NCBI GenBank assembly: GCA_029747585.1
Contig: JAPEVF010000160.1
Span: forward strand, 1 to 64,000
Direction: 5' to 3'
DNA: 64,000 nt
Source: Pleurotus djamor
Lineage: Eukaryota; Basidiomycota; Agaricomycetes; Agaricales; Pleurotaceae
Each line of letters starts with the position of its first letter. The stretch's first letter is position 1. A program made the position numbers and the translations under genes. The notes beneath the pieces are model-generated. The model was not told where the DNA came from. It did no database searches and saw nothing but the letters and a program-made list of their open reading frames with translations. Positions 33,750 through 44,405 of the stretch are shown piece by piece.

Positions 33750-34058
33750 TTACTTGTCCTCGTCTGCCTGGTTCGCTGCACGCCGAGCTAGTCGCTCAGC
33801 TTTTATTCGTGCCAACTCCTCTTTAATCGCACTCTGGTCTTTAGGAATTGTCTGCAACAAACGACTCTCCGGTGGAAAGAGACGTTCCTTGTACTAGAAA
33901 CGCACTCAGGAATGCACGTGCAACGGGAAAGGTAAACCACGACATACAGGAAGGACGTTCTCCCGATACCACTGAGGGTCTCCGAAATGCACCAGAGCTG
34001 CTATTGGCACGAAGAGATACAACGCGAATTTGAAGACTTCAAGATTTGGGCCGCCCAT
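33750..34058 (-). CDS. PET100: Cytochrome c oxidase assembly protein PET100
   Basis: A small mitochondrial inner-membrane chaperone for complex IV assembly. Exon 1 encodes MGGPNLEVFKFALYLFVPIA then ALVHFGDPQWYRENVLP, with one N-terminal transmembrane helix. After an intron of about 50 bp (donor GTATGT, acceptor TTCTAG), exon 2 reads YKERLFPPESRLLQTIPKDQ then SAIKEELARIKAERLARRAA and ends QADEDK at TAA 33750. The length (about 84 residues) and N-terminal motif fit the family. Confidence 0.92.
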
Positions 34059-34565
34059 GATGGAGGTGAACGGAAGAGAGTTCAAAACATTACGCGACTT
34101 GCTCTCAGGGGTCACACTAACGGAGGAAGGCCTGGCCCTTGGGGCACAGAGGCGAGTCTGATGATTGGAAGTAGTATGCCTAGTATGAAGAGATGTAACT
34201 GCAATGGGATAAAGATATATAGTCATTATCAAGTCATGAAGCTGACGGTTGAATGAAAAGGTCAAATGAGTGTATGAAGTTTGTTTTGGAGGCCATGAAT
34301 GGTGATACGTACGTACATAGAAGAGAAATTCCGATGTCATGACAGAGGTGAGAATGCAGATAAGAAACGCTAGGTAATATGGTGTTGGGAGGAAACGCAT
34401 TCAAGAAAAAGGTATGGATGGTACAGAGAAGACATGTGAGGAAGGGGAAAACTGTCGTCCATGAGAGTGGATGGCCTCGAAAGGGTGGCACCACAGGCAC
34501 CACGCACCTTAGAAACAGGTAACCGCCGCAACCTACAAAACATCCCGACGCAGCATGCCAGATGA
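34059..34565. other. Intergenic region between PET100 and the serine-rich orphan
   Basis: Both neighbours are on the minus strand, so this holds the PET100 promoter and the 3' flank of the next gene. Open frames on the minus strand here are Phe/Leu/Ser-rich and look like chance translations of pyrimidine-rich DNA. No gene is supported. Confidence 0.4.
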
Positions 34566-36137
34566 TCAATCTTTGAGGATCTCCGAGATATTGAACTTGT
34601 CGGCGTCGAAGGAAAGCGAGTCGAAATGAAGTGAATCAAGTTTCATCTCGAAGCTAACATCGCCCTTGTGTCCAGCAGCGAGCGACCGTGAGCTCCCAGG
34701 CACTGAAACGCCCATTCCTTTGAGATCTCCCAAGCTATCAGCAAAATTTCCATCCAGTCCGGCCCCAAAGCTATCGAGTTCTGGTATTTTCCAGTCGGCG
34801 GAGTTGCGTTTCACCGCGGGTTCGTCTATCGACATGGGAAGGAAAGTAGCTTCCTCAGTAGGAGTCTCAACACCCGAGGACGAATCGCTCGAGTCTGTGG
34901 AGGAACCCGCTGTTGTACGAGACAAGCGTGGAGGGTCGAGTTGAACACCCAGCTCGGATTCTGACAAGGAAGCTGCATCGGAGTCGCGTGTCTCAGCGGA
35001 GGGATCGGAAGAGGGGATGGGGAAACCATTCGACTGCGCGGAAGGTGACGGGGAAAATGTGAATATCTGACGGATACTCATCATTGAGAAACGTCGCTTA
35101 GATGTCTTATCCGAAAGTGTGTTGAGAGTCAGGCTAGGGGAGGTTGGTCGTCCACGCTCCGAGTCAAATATTGGCCCTTCAACACTACTCTGAGGGTGAC
35201 CAAGTGTCTCAGGAAGGACATCTTGGCTCGGTGGTTGTTGATTGTTATTCGGAACCCGTTCAAGCTGTAGTGAAGGCGAGGCCGACTGAGTGGACTCGAG
35301 TGTAAATTGTGAGGAACTGGAGTCGATGGTCGATGAGACAGAAGGAATGGATTCAATGGTACTGGGGGATGGGGACACGACGCGGGTTGAAGTGACTTTG
35401 GGGGAAAACATTTGCGTCAAGATGACAGAGCCGCGGCGAGCCAATGGTGGTTGCTCTGCATGGCTTGCCTGCGATGATTCGCCGCCTGAGCTCCTTGATA
35501 CAGAGCGTTCCTGCCCAAAAGAAGAAAAAGAGGCGGCACGCGTCGGTTGACTATGTCCTGAAGGAGGAAAGGCGTCCATGGCGGTAGGCTTGCGCTGCTT
35601 TGTCCCCTTCCCGAGACTGCGTATGCTATTGAAGGCTTTCGCCGCCTTGATTCGGAAGGTGGTGGAGCGTTTCATTGAGTTACCCGCGTTGGAAGGACGT
35701 TGTGCATCCGAAGCATCTTTGCGACTTCTGCCAACCTTGATGACTTCTACGACCTCGGAATCGTTTCCAGTGTTGGATACCTCAGCGTCTGCATCGTCCT
35801 GCGTCGAGGCTGACGACGTCCGAGAACCTATTTTCTTGGGCATGACAACCTGTTCCTGAGAAGCCGGACGTTGAAATGGAGGTGTTCCATCGGCAACGAC
35901 GCGCTCCGTCATAAGAAAATTTAGGCGAGATTGCAAGGAGTCCATATCTGGCTGCGTGGATAGCCTATGTGAAGGCGGCTGCGGGTGCTGGACCTCTGCA
36001 GCGTCGAAGCAACACCAAGGCGAGACTTGGTCTTCTTCAGGAGGGACAACGAAGACATTTGGCATTTGAAGATTGATGTCTGGAGAATTTGTAGGCTGGT
36101 CGGGTAGCGTGTAGGGTAAGGACTGTGAGGGAAGCAT
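34566..36137 (-). CDS. Serine-rich, largely disordered orphan protein
   Basis: A long single open frame of about 520 codons, if started at MLPSQSLPYTLPDQP (36137). An upstream ATG at 36248 is possible, but the extra residues include N-containing codons and low complexity. The composition is dominated by Ser, Pro, Thr and Gln, with a basic patch near 35590-35690 (KRSTTFRIKAAKAFNSIRSL then GKGTKQRKPTAMD). There are many potential phosphosites such as RRGS and RRFSMMS. The C-terminus is more ordered: KGDVSFEMKLDSLHFDSLSF then DADKFNISEILKD. No domain was recognised. It diverges from tRNase Z with about 120 bp between start codons, suggesting a shared promoter. Confidence 0.75.
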   Translation of the reverse strand: MLPSQSLPYTLPDQPTNSPDINLQMPNVFVVPPEEDQVSPWCCFDAAEVQHPQPPSHRLSTQPDMDSLQSRLNFLMTERVVADGTPPFQRPASQEQVVMPKKIGSRTSSASTQDDADAEVSNTGNDSEVVEVIKVGRSRKDASDAQRPSNAGNSMKRSTTFRIKAAKAFNSIRSLGKGTKQRKPTAMDAFPPSGHSQPTRAASFSSFGQERSVSRSSGGESSQASHAEQPPLARRGSVILTQMFSPKVTSTRVVSPSPSTIESIPSVSSTIDSSSSQFTLESTQSASPSLQLERVPNNNQQPPSQDVLPETLGHPQSSVEGPIFDSERGRPTSPSLTLNTLSDKTSKRRFSMMSIRQIFTFSPSPSAQSNGFPIPSSDPSAETRDSDAASLSESELGVQLDPPRLSRTTAGSSTDSSDSSSGVETPTEEATFLPMSIDEPAVKRNSADWKIPELDSFGAGLDGNFADSLGDLKGMGVSVPGSSRSLAAGHKGDVSFEMKLDSLHFDSLSFDADKFNISEILKD

Positions 36138-36259
36138 TTTGCAACACGACAAAATGCCCAACAAAAAANGGAGGAACGAGGAGGAGAAGAGGNAAGAGAG
36201 AGAAAGAGAAGAACGCGGACTTGGTTCAATTTCCAAATCCAGGGTCACGTGGCTGCTAT
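36138..36259. promoter_or_regulatory. Short divergent promoter between serine-rich orphan and tRNase Z
   Basis: Only about 122 bp separate the two start codons, so one compact region must drive both genes. It contains purine-rich blocks (AGGAACGAGGAGGAGAAGAGG near 36170-36190) and N calls next to A runs. No known binding motif could be assigned. Confidence 0.45.
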
Positions 36260-37730
36260 ATGTTCTCCACCTTGGTTCGCGCCTTCAGCACNCAGAGTCG
36301 CCGCTTCGTCCTTTCAGACCGGGACATGGCAAAAGCAATGCAAGTCACTTTTCTAGGGACTTCGAGCGGCGGCGGCCCCTCAGATATGCGAAACTGCTCC
36401 AGTCTCGTCGCAGACATCGGTTCCCGTTCTGGCTCTTTGTGGATGTTCGACTGTGCGGAGGGCACGCTAAGACAGTTCAGCACGCAACCATTCGAACTTC
36501 AACCACGACTCAACGTCAACAACCTCACAAAAATGTTTATTACTCATATGCACGGCAGGCACTCATTTCTGCTCCANGGGGGACGCAGGCTGAGCAACAC
36601 TTAGCTGACCATATCATGGGCATTGTACCCATTCTACGCAATATGCTATACCCNCCGCGTGCAGGNGAAAGCTTGCTTAAACCNGTGAGTAAAGCNGTGC
36701 TATCTTTGAGCNCGCTAACACTGTCTCTAGCCCAGAATAGAAATCTACGGCCCGGCTGGGATACGAACTTTCGTCAGGTCTATCNTNCAGATGACTTTTA
36801 CTCGAACGTCCGATCGCTACGTCGTACATGANCTNNTAAAGCCCGATGATACGGTAACGCCATGNGGNGANGGAGACACACANCCNAGNGAAGNTCCAGG
36901 AAGAGACATATANTGCTCTCCTGANGACGGCTTCTGGCGNGAAGTTACCCANGATTCAGGTTCCTTCGGTAACGTCTTCNTCGATGCAGGNCCNATNATA
37001 CACAGAGGTANCNCNCTNNCCTCNCCTNCAGTCANNTTCTCAAACTATCCCCTCCAGAACCATGNATCGGATATGTTATTCGCGAAGCCGTAGCCCCACA
37101 CCGCAAGATCACCNTCCTCGGCGACACTAGCGATCCNTCAGCCATGTTACCTCTCTGCGACTCAACCTCGCTTCTCATCCACGAAGCCACCGANACNCAN
37201 ATGCCCTTTGAGGTCAGCGCATCNCTTTCCAAACGGTCACCAGAAGTGGTGATGGAGAAGACCCTCGCAAAGGGTCATTCGACACCCGCAATGGCTGGCG
37301 AATTCGCCAAGAAAGTGGGAGCGCAGAAATTAGTCCTGAACCACATCAGCAGCAGGTACGTAAGCATCTTTTNCNAAGNACNTNNTTTTGAACTTGAGCT
37401 CGTAGATTCCCTGCTCCTCGATATGCGAGAGACTTTCAACGCATCTCAGTTATTGAGGAGATCGAACGACAAGCCACTGCAGCTTGGGATACGCCTGGTT
37501 GTGCTGCAAAGGCTGCCTGGGACTACATGCGCGTCGTCGTGCCGGCGAACGAAGAAGACGTTCAAGCAGTACCAACTTCCAGTCGTGGTCAGCCCTCACG
37601 AGGTGGTTATGGACGAGGGAGAGGCGGTAGAGGCGGCTTCAACCCAAGAGGTAGACGGCCTGACCAACCGCCAGCCAACCAACAACGAGACCACAGTACT
37701 AATTCTACCGCGAAACGTCGGCGAGAATAG
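36260..37730 (+). CDS. tRNase Z (short form), with RG-rich C-terminal tail
   Basis: A metallo-beta-lactamase-fold endonuclease that removes the 3' trailer from pre-tRNA. The first ATG gives an Arg/Ser-rich presequence-like start (MFSTLVRAFS then SRRFVLSDRD). A second in-frame Met gives MAKAMQVTFLGTSSGGGPSD, the normal start for the short form. Next come NCSSLVADIGSRSGSLWMFD, FDCAEGTLRQFS, the metal-binding motif ITHMHG joined by an intron to DHIMGIVPILRNMLYPP, ITVLGDTSDPS and a later histidine motif LVLNHISSR. The C-terminus has an RG-rich stretch (SRGGYGRGRGGRGGFNPRGRR) and ends with a basic STAKRRRE at TAG 37730. Many N characters between 36640 and 37390 leave some codons unread. Confidence 0.9.
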
Positions 37731-38176
37731 CCTTCTTTTACTTGTTTGAAGTTTACCTTTCGGACTACCGCTATTAACACTGCACAGCTATAAGAATTCT
37801 ACATGCTAAAATGTTTACTTATTTACACAATCAGAAGACCCAAAGAAGACCGTCTACTCAATGAGTGTTGCCAAGCCCCAAAACACCATCATACATGATG
37901 ACTTGCATTCACCCTCAGGCCTCAGGNNTNNGGTNNNAGAACTACCTACCCACAGATCTGCCTCCACGATGCTATAAAATAGTCAGTCCGTTCACAAGCA
38001 CAAAAACNCTTCCCGAAGGAAGAATGACAGAAAAGGCCCTATCTTCTTCTCCTGATAGTTCCCCTTTTTCCCTTAAGGAAGGTTGTTTCCAAGAGTCGGC
38101 CAAGACCCTTTTCATTTAGAGGCGGCTGGGAGTCAATACATCGACGAAACATGACCTCTTTTTCTCCTCCAACGCA
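37731..38176. other. Intergenic region with N calls
   Basis: About 450 bp between two plus-strand genes. It should hold the tRNase Z 3' flank and the FUSC gene promoter. It contains several N characters near 37927-37938. No gene was seen. Confidence 0.4.
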
Positions 38177-41100
38177 ATGTTTCACCTCTTTTTCTCGGTT
38201 CTGCAGTTCTGCAGGCCATGGATGTCCCGGAGGTTCTTCGCTCGTTTGTTCTCAACTCTCATCTGCGCGATATTGGTTGCTGTGCGACCTTTCTCAAACT
38301 TCGGAGCTCCATATGCCTTCCTCGCCCTGACCCTCAAAGAACTTATCTTTTCTTCTCAAGAGAATCTAGCGCAACAGGTCGAATGCATTATTCTGGGACT
38401 GCTTGGGGGAGTCTTTGCTATTGGATGGTCGTCGCTCGCGACGTGGATCGCGTTGCTTCCGGGCATTGACCCAGTGGTAGCTCGCACTACCCGAGCTTTG
38501 TTTTTGCTCTTCATTTGCTTCGCAGGCAAGTGTATAATTCCAATTAGACTCTATCATTGAAACTTAGTTTCGGGTGCCGATACAGCTGGTTGGGCGAAGA
38601 GCAGATTGCCTCGTCTAACTCACCCAGCTCGCGTGTGTGGCTTCATTTCAGTATGGCTGCTCACAGCAGATTTCACACTGCCTAGGGTGCGGAACCGGCC
38701 GAATGAAAAAATTTCCTCGTTGAATATTGATCCGGGTACTTGCAGACGGTCAAAGATAGCGCCCTCGCTTTCATATGGGCTATTCTTGTCGCAGCGTGCA
38801 CTTCATTTGTCGCAAGCCTCCTTATCCTTCGCTGGTCATCTGCTCAATTTGCCGTGGACATAGTCGCGTCGTTTTCCAAGGCCCACGAATGTCTGTACTA
38901 TCGCTTGGATACTGCCTTTTCCAACCTCCCTTTGGCCCACCATCCCGCCAGTCTCACCGCGCACGAGCAACTGCTAAAATTATCCGTCGCCCTAAACCAG
39001 TCATACGCTCAAGCCACCTTTGAGCTCCGCATAGGCCGTGTTGGCGTCAAGTCCATCAAACCACTGATTGGCACAATCGAACACATCCGACGCGAACTGT
39101 CATGGGGGATATCCTACCCTCGACCCACTCATCTTAGCTCTCCCGAGGAGGCCGACATCATCCAGGCTTTCAGGGGACCTGCATCTGAACTGGGAGATGC
39201 CATCCTTGTTGCCATCAAAGCATGTGAACACAGTGTCTCAGCCTGTTTCGAGTCGACGCGATTCACGTCTTCGAGGTCATTGGTCAATGAAAAAAGCCAA
39301 CTTCAAGAGGCATCCAATAGATTGCAAAAGGCCATCCTCACTGCTCGAGGCGAACTCAAGGACTTTACAGATGATTTGGACCTGCAACAACGTTCATCGG
39401 ACGGCGAACTTGGTTTCACCCAGAAAACGTTTAATCTTTGTTTGTTCATGATATCACTCCTTCAGGTAACCCATCGACCATCACAACAGTGACGATATTG
39501 ACCCCTACATCTAATAGATGGCTCATGAAATGCGTCACGCTCTCCATCTGTGTCAAAAACTGATCGTCTTCTACGAAACCTCTCCTCTCCGTCTCTGGCA
39601 TCCTCGTGTTTCACTGGCCTGGCTCGGTGCCGCCCCCACAACATACATCAACGAAGAACGTGGTGCTCAGCTTGACGACGACGATCCCTCCGATAGCAAC
39701 ACCCTCGGACCCTCAAAGGAAGAAACACTCCAAGGTATCACAGAAAACCAATACGACAGCAACGCTGACGATGACGCGGAAACCACCACCGATGAAAAGC
39801 CTGCGTTCCTCCGACAACGCAAAATCCCAGGAAAACCATTGACCCCGAGATGGATGGCTGGCTTGGTTCGTTACGCGTGGAATTCTCCGATAATGCTGAG
39901 GTTGCGTCTCCGCTCTTCGCGTGCTATACGATCGTTCCAGCATTCGTCGCATCTTCGGCATGCGTTCAAGATCGCGGCGGGTATCATGATTCTCAGCATC
40001 CCGGCATTCCTGCCACCTAGTTCATCTGGTAAGTGGAGTTGATGCTTCTCTGTGATGTATGAATTCATTCATCTTTCAAGGTTACGCGTGGTTCTACTGG
40101 ACGCGGGGTCAGTGGATGGTCCTCTCATATCTTTGGGTTCTTGAGACTAGTACGGGAGCAACGGTGAGTCTGCAACAACCTATTTTCCATCCTCGTCCCT
40201 CACACACTATACCCAGTGGCGTGTTGCTTATCTGCGTATCGTGAGTCTTTCTTTTCATCCTTGTTCGAGGTCCGAGCCTTAACCTTTTCCCAAGTCTGGC
40301 ACTATCTTGGGTTGTACATACGCCTACATTGTAAGTCTGCACTTACATTCCTCCTAATGTGTACATCGCCAACGACATGATTGTTAGACTTATCTCATAT
40401 GCGGGCGAAATCCTTATGGACTTGTGGCTATGGTGACAGTACGCGTTCATGTCCTTTGTTTCTACTATACAACTAATGAGGTCATCGAATGAAGCTCGCA
40501 GAGATACCGATTAGCTGGATCATCATTAACACCGACTTCCAAACGCTCGGCGTCGTCTCGTAACTATGCTTTCCTTCTTCCTGTTGAGTCGCCTCACACG
40601 CAAGCCCAGATCTATCACATTGCCCCCACTTACTTTCATGACATACTTCAACCCCGATATTCAACCCTCTCAAATTGGTACGTGACATGTTTCGGCACCG
40701 AATTCAATCTGGTTGACAATTGTGTTCAGTGCTTGTCGCTCTTCGTGGCGCGATGATAGCGACTGGCATCATCGCAGCCCTTTTCGTCAACAGTGCTTTC
40801 TTCCCGAGACACTGTCGAGTATGTCTCCTCTTCTCACCCGTCTGGCTTCCGTCTTATCTCGTTCTCTGACAGGCTTTATTCTTAAATAACACTGGTCGTA
40901 CCATTGGACTTATCAGCCAACTATATCTAACGCTGAGTCGGTAAGTTCATTCCCCTGGTTCCATTCCGTCTTTTTTACTCAGGACTGTTGGCAGCGACCT
41001 GTTTTCTAATGCGATGATGTCGTCAGTCCTGGAGAAGCAGAAAGTGCTCAAAATAGAAGTCGGTGTGCGCAACGCCCTACATCGTACGTTCCATTCCTTC

Positions 41101-41730
41101 TATGCTTCTCTTGGTTCACTTTGAAGATAGGAATGAATTTGCTTATCATCACGATGAGTGATGAACTCAGCTTGGTCCCTGTGCGTACGTCCCACCAACC
41201 TCTTTCACTTCGATGCTCACCTTGACTAACAGAAACCCATGAAACGTTACCGCCAAATTGTCACCGTTCTCCAAAAGCTTCTCGACCTCCTCACAGCACT
41301 CCGCAAAATACGAGAGAAGATCCCCCGTAAAGAGACTGTCACAGCCGTCGCCGCTCAAAGACGCGAATTCGTCTCATGCGTGTGCATTTCCCTCTTCGCT
41401 GCCGAGCAAGTCTTCCGCGCGAGACAATCTCTGCCACAATTCCTGCCTTCTCCTCGACAAGCCCTAACTACCTTGGAACATCATGTTGAAGATCGCATAC
41501 GCCAGGCCCGTGCAGAAGAAGTCCACTCGCTTGGCTTGGCAGTTGTGTATACGTTCGCCGAGACTGATGTCCTGAGGGAGCTCGTCGAAACGTTGGACGA
41601 CCTATTGGAACTCAGTCGGCAGCTGTTCGGTACCAGTGCTTGGTATACCAGCCAAGTCGACATGACTGTGATGTCCTGGATGCACGAGGAGATTGGCGGT
41701 ACTGGAGGCACGGTCAGTAGGAATGGTTAA
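38177..41730 (+). CDS. FUSC-type (aromatic acid exporter-like) polytopic membrane protein
   Basis: A large integral membrane protein of the fungal FUSC/brefeldin-sensitivity-related type: two clusters of about six membrane helices, each followed by a long soluble part. The first cluster has FFARLFSTLICAILVAVRPF, APYAFLALTLKELIFSS and CIILGLLGGVFAIGWSSLAT. The soluble region reads YYRLDTAFSNLPLAHHPASL and so on, with a polar acidic insert (DDDDPSDSNTLG then DDDAETTTDEK) near 39680-39800. The second cluster has FKIAAGIMILSIPAFLPP, YAWFYWTRGQWMVLSYLWVL, RGAMIATGIIAALFVNSAFF and many small exons between 40080 and 41200. It ends GGTVSRNG at TAA 41730. The transported substrate is unknown. Small exon borders at 40140-41100 are inferred. 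Confidence 0.85.
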
Positions 41731-42021
41731 AAGTATGAGTTTACGTTCTGTGTCTAGGTTGTATCGTTATTTGCTTTGCCCAGGTTTTCTTCCCGCTTTT
41801 ACATATAGAGTAGATTCCGCATAGATGTAACATTATGTATGCATATCTAGTCCCGTCCTTTTCGTTTCTTCCTTCGATTTCTTTTTTGCCTACGTACCCC
41901 CTTTCTTCGCCCCTGTACTCTCTGGCCGCTTCACCCACCACGATCGTTTTCCCTCTTTTCTCTCTCTCTCTCTCATCTACTCTACACACGCATACTACTC
42001 AACATCTATCATCTATAATAT
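41731..42021. promoter_or_regulatory. CT-rich upstream region of the small membrane protein gene
   Basis: The last 180 bases are strongly pyrimidine-rich, with a short CT repeat (TCTCTCTCTCTCTC near 41959-41975), before the ATG at 42022. Pyrimidine-rich tracts like this are common just upstream of transcription starts in filamentous fungi. No specific factor site was identified. Confidence 0.5.
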
Positions 42022-42545
42022 ATGGCCGCCCAGAAACTCAGCCCTTGTAAGCAACGAGGCTTGCTCCACGCCAGCGACGTCTGCTGACTTCCGCCATAGT
42101 TCTTCTTTTCGCTATAACCATCATTGCATTCATCGTGGTGACCATAATGGGCATCGTGCTTCTCAATTTCGCCGACTCTGGACCTTCTCACGAACACGAC
42201 GACACACGGCGAGGGCGACCCAACTACGACGTCGAATCACATCCTGGCTCAGGACGCTATCAAACCAAATCGCGACGCTCAAAATACATATCGGGTCGAT
42301 GCTGTTCCTCAACACGTACGGTGGACGGCTACCTTCATCCAGGAACACGCGACCGAAAATCCCGCCTACCCATGCCTATCCCTTGCAGCGAGTCTTCCGA
42401 ATCGAAGAGTAGCGACGACTGCGACTCGTGTGCGATTTCGCTGTCTCCGTCGTGCCCCGCTGTGTTTGGATCCGGGAAGGAAGCCGTTGTGCGAGTGATG
42501 ATTACACCACCTACTCCAGCCAAGCGTAATGCCTTGTGTCACTAG
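42022..42545 (+). CDS. Small single-pass membrane protein of unknown function
   Basis: The first exon is 25 nt (MAAQKLSP), spliced with a GTAAGC...CATAG intron to a transmembrane helix FLLFAITIIAFIVVTIMGIV then LLNFADSG. The rest is polar: HEHDDTRRGRPNYDVESHPG, an Arg/Lys-rich part, and a Cys/Ser-rich end (SSDDCDSCAISLSPSCPA) with ITPPTPAKRNALCH before TAG 42545. I do not recognise a family. The topology would place a short N-terminus on one side and a charged tail of about 110 residues on the other. Confidence 0.65.
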
Positions 42546-42712
42546 TCCAGCTAAATACACGTCATTCTATTTATGGATCAACACCTATGCCGGACTCTCC
42601 ACACCCGCGTAGGCGTATAAAACTCTCTTCGAATTCTCCCAACGCCAGACCACACATCCTCCTCAACCACCACGCCCTTTGAGCTTTTGATCAAGTACCC
42701 GCACACACAATC

Positions 42713-44077
42713 ATGTCGCCCTTTCGACGCGGTCCCCATGCAGAGAACAAGAGGGCTCCGACGGCGAACTCGGTTGGCCATATTCCCTTGTCCACTTGGA
42801 TACGACTTCATGGTGTCGATCTGATCACAATGGCGGCCATGGGTGCCATAGGATTGGGTGTCTACTTTGCTTGTAAGTTCCTGATAATTGAAACTCTGTC
42901 GATTGCACACTCATCCGTGTTTTCTTAGCACCGGCGCCAAACAGGTCCTTCCCTGTCTACTTCCAAGATGGACGAATCGTCTACCCTGATTACGCATATC
43001 CCTTGCGCAAGGAAATCGTTCCCATCTGGGCTGCAGCATTGATCGCGTTCTTTGCACCGTTCTTCTTCTTCTGTCTCTTCCAGGCGCGTCGAAGAAGCCT
43101 GAACGATCTTCTTACGACTTCCATGGGTCTGCTGAAGAGCTTGATCACCGCTGCCGTCTTTCAGGCAAGTAACGTCGACGGGCAAACGTGTCACAACTTC
43201 GAGCTAACCCACCGTTTTATAGGNTTTTTATTAAATGGCTCATAGGAGGATTCCGCCCCCATTTCCTTTCTGTCTGTCAACCATCGGTTTCGCCTGATTC
43301 AAGCACTTCCGGTAATGGCTTCGGTTCCATCATGTACGACAGGACGATCTGCACGGGAGACGAGAAGCAGATAAACGACGCACTCGAATCTATGCCCTCT
43401 GGACATTCCACAGCCGCGTTCGCAGGTTTGGTGTACCTAGCTCTATACTTCAACGCCCAACTCAAAGTTATGAGCGCACACAACCCTGCGTACTGGAAGA
43501 TGGTTATGTTCTTCGCACCTCTTCTTGGCGCTACGCTGATAGCGGGAGCTCTGACTATTGACAAATGTGAGTACACATTTCTACCTCTATTCAATAGGAC
43601 ACCAAACTGACCTGATTTATAGATCACCACTGGTACGACGTAGTCGCGGGTGCAATAATTGGCACATTCACCGCCATTGTCGCTTTTCGACAGACCTTCG
43701 CGTCCGTACTCGACTTCCGATTCAACCATCTCCTCCTTCCTCGGACCACCTCCATCTTCCATCGCACACCGTTCATGGCGCAAGGCATGCAGCGCCCGTT
43801 CTTTAGCTACCATCCTGGAGGAGGAATGGGTGTAAGTGGGAACGAACTCGGCGGCGAGCATCTGCCGTTTACGAGGGAAGGTGGATGGGGTTGGGGAGAT
43901 GAAGCTTTTGTCGGTGCACCGTTTGATGCGACCACTCTCATGGGTGGTGTGTCAGGAAGTGGAGCGGGCGGATATAAAGGTGGATTGGGAGATAATGGCT
44001 ATGGCGGTGCGATGAGAAGAGCTGAAGCAGGTGTTTCCCAAACTGTTCAACGACCTATGACGAATGGCGCAGTTTAG
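42713..44077 (+). CDS. PAP2-type lipid phosphatase (diacylglycerol pyrophosphate/phosphatidate phosphatase)
   Basis: An integral membrane phosphatase of the DPP1/LPP1 type that removes phosphate from phosphatidate or diacylglycerol pyrophosphate. The N-terminus MSPFRRGPHAENKR leads into DLITMAAMGAIGLGVYFA and EIVPIWAAALIAFFAPFFFF. The three phosphatase motifs are present: motif 1 as KWLIGGFRPHF (Lys and Arg-Pro kept), motif 2 SMPSGHSTAAFAG, and motif 3 DKYHHWYDVVAGAIIG (His and Asp kept; the usual SR before it is replaced by TIDKY-type text). The C-terminus is a long Gly-rich tail (LMGGVSGSGAGGYKGGLGDN then GYGG) ending at TAG 44077. An N sits at the intron-exon border near 43224. Confidence 0.88.
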
Positions 44078-44405
44078 AGTCTCAGAATTGTTATGATACC
44101 TTGAAGAAAGTTATTACGCATAATTCGTGAACATGTATCAGTAGATGAATGGTTCGCCAAAAATATCCAAGCTTTTTGTTTGCAAGCAAGCGAGTAACCG
44201 TCGTTTCGACTCAGGTGCATGTGAGAGCCTGGTCTGACCGCGGGAACGTTTTACTCTGACCGTGGGAATGAGTCTAGCATTCCAAAATTGACCGTGAGAA
44301 GCAGGTCGCATAGGTCTCAAGGCAGAGCTCTTTGCATTTTGTTAGTGTATCATAACCATCCACGCGTATTTTCCTTCGCTTTCTGGCCAGCTGGCTGCCA
44401 ATTAG
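44078..44405. other. Intergenic region upstream of the myosin gene
   Basis: About 330 bp between two plus-strand genes. It contains a direct repeat-like pair, CTGACCGCGGGAACGTTTTA and a CTGACCGTGGGAATGAG copy, at about 44234-44274, with a third weaker GACCGTGAGAAG at about 44290. This could be a promoter element, but no known factor was recognised. Confidence 0.4.

Noticed and set aside
34234..34569. Minus-strand open frame rich in Phe, Leu, Ser
   Set aside because: It translates pyrimidine-rich flanking DNA between PET100 and the serine-rich orphan and shows no family features.
41940..41980. CT microsatellite as a notable repeat
   Set aside because: It is a short pyrimidine tract typical of fungal promoters and is described as part of the upstream region.
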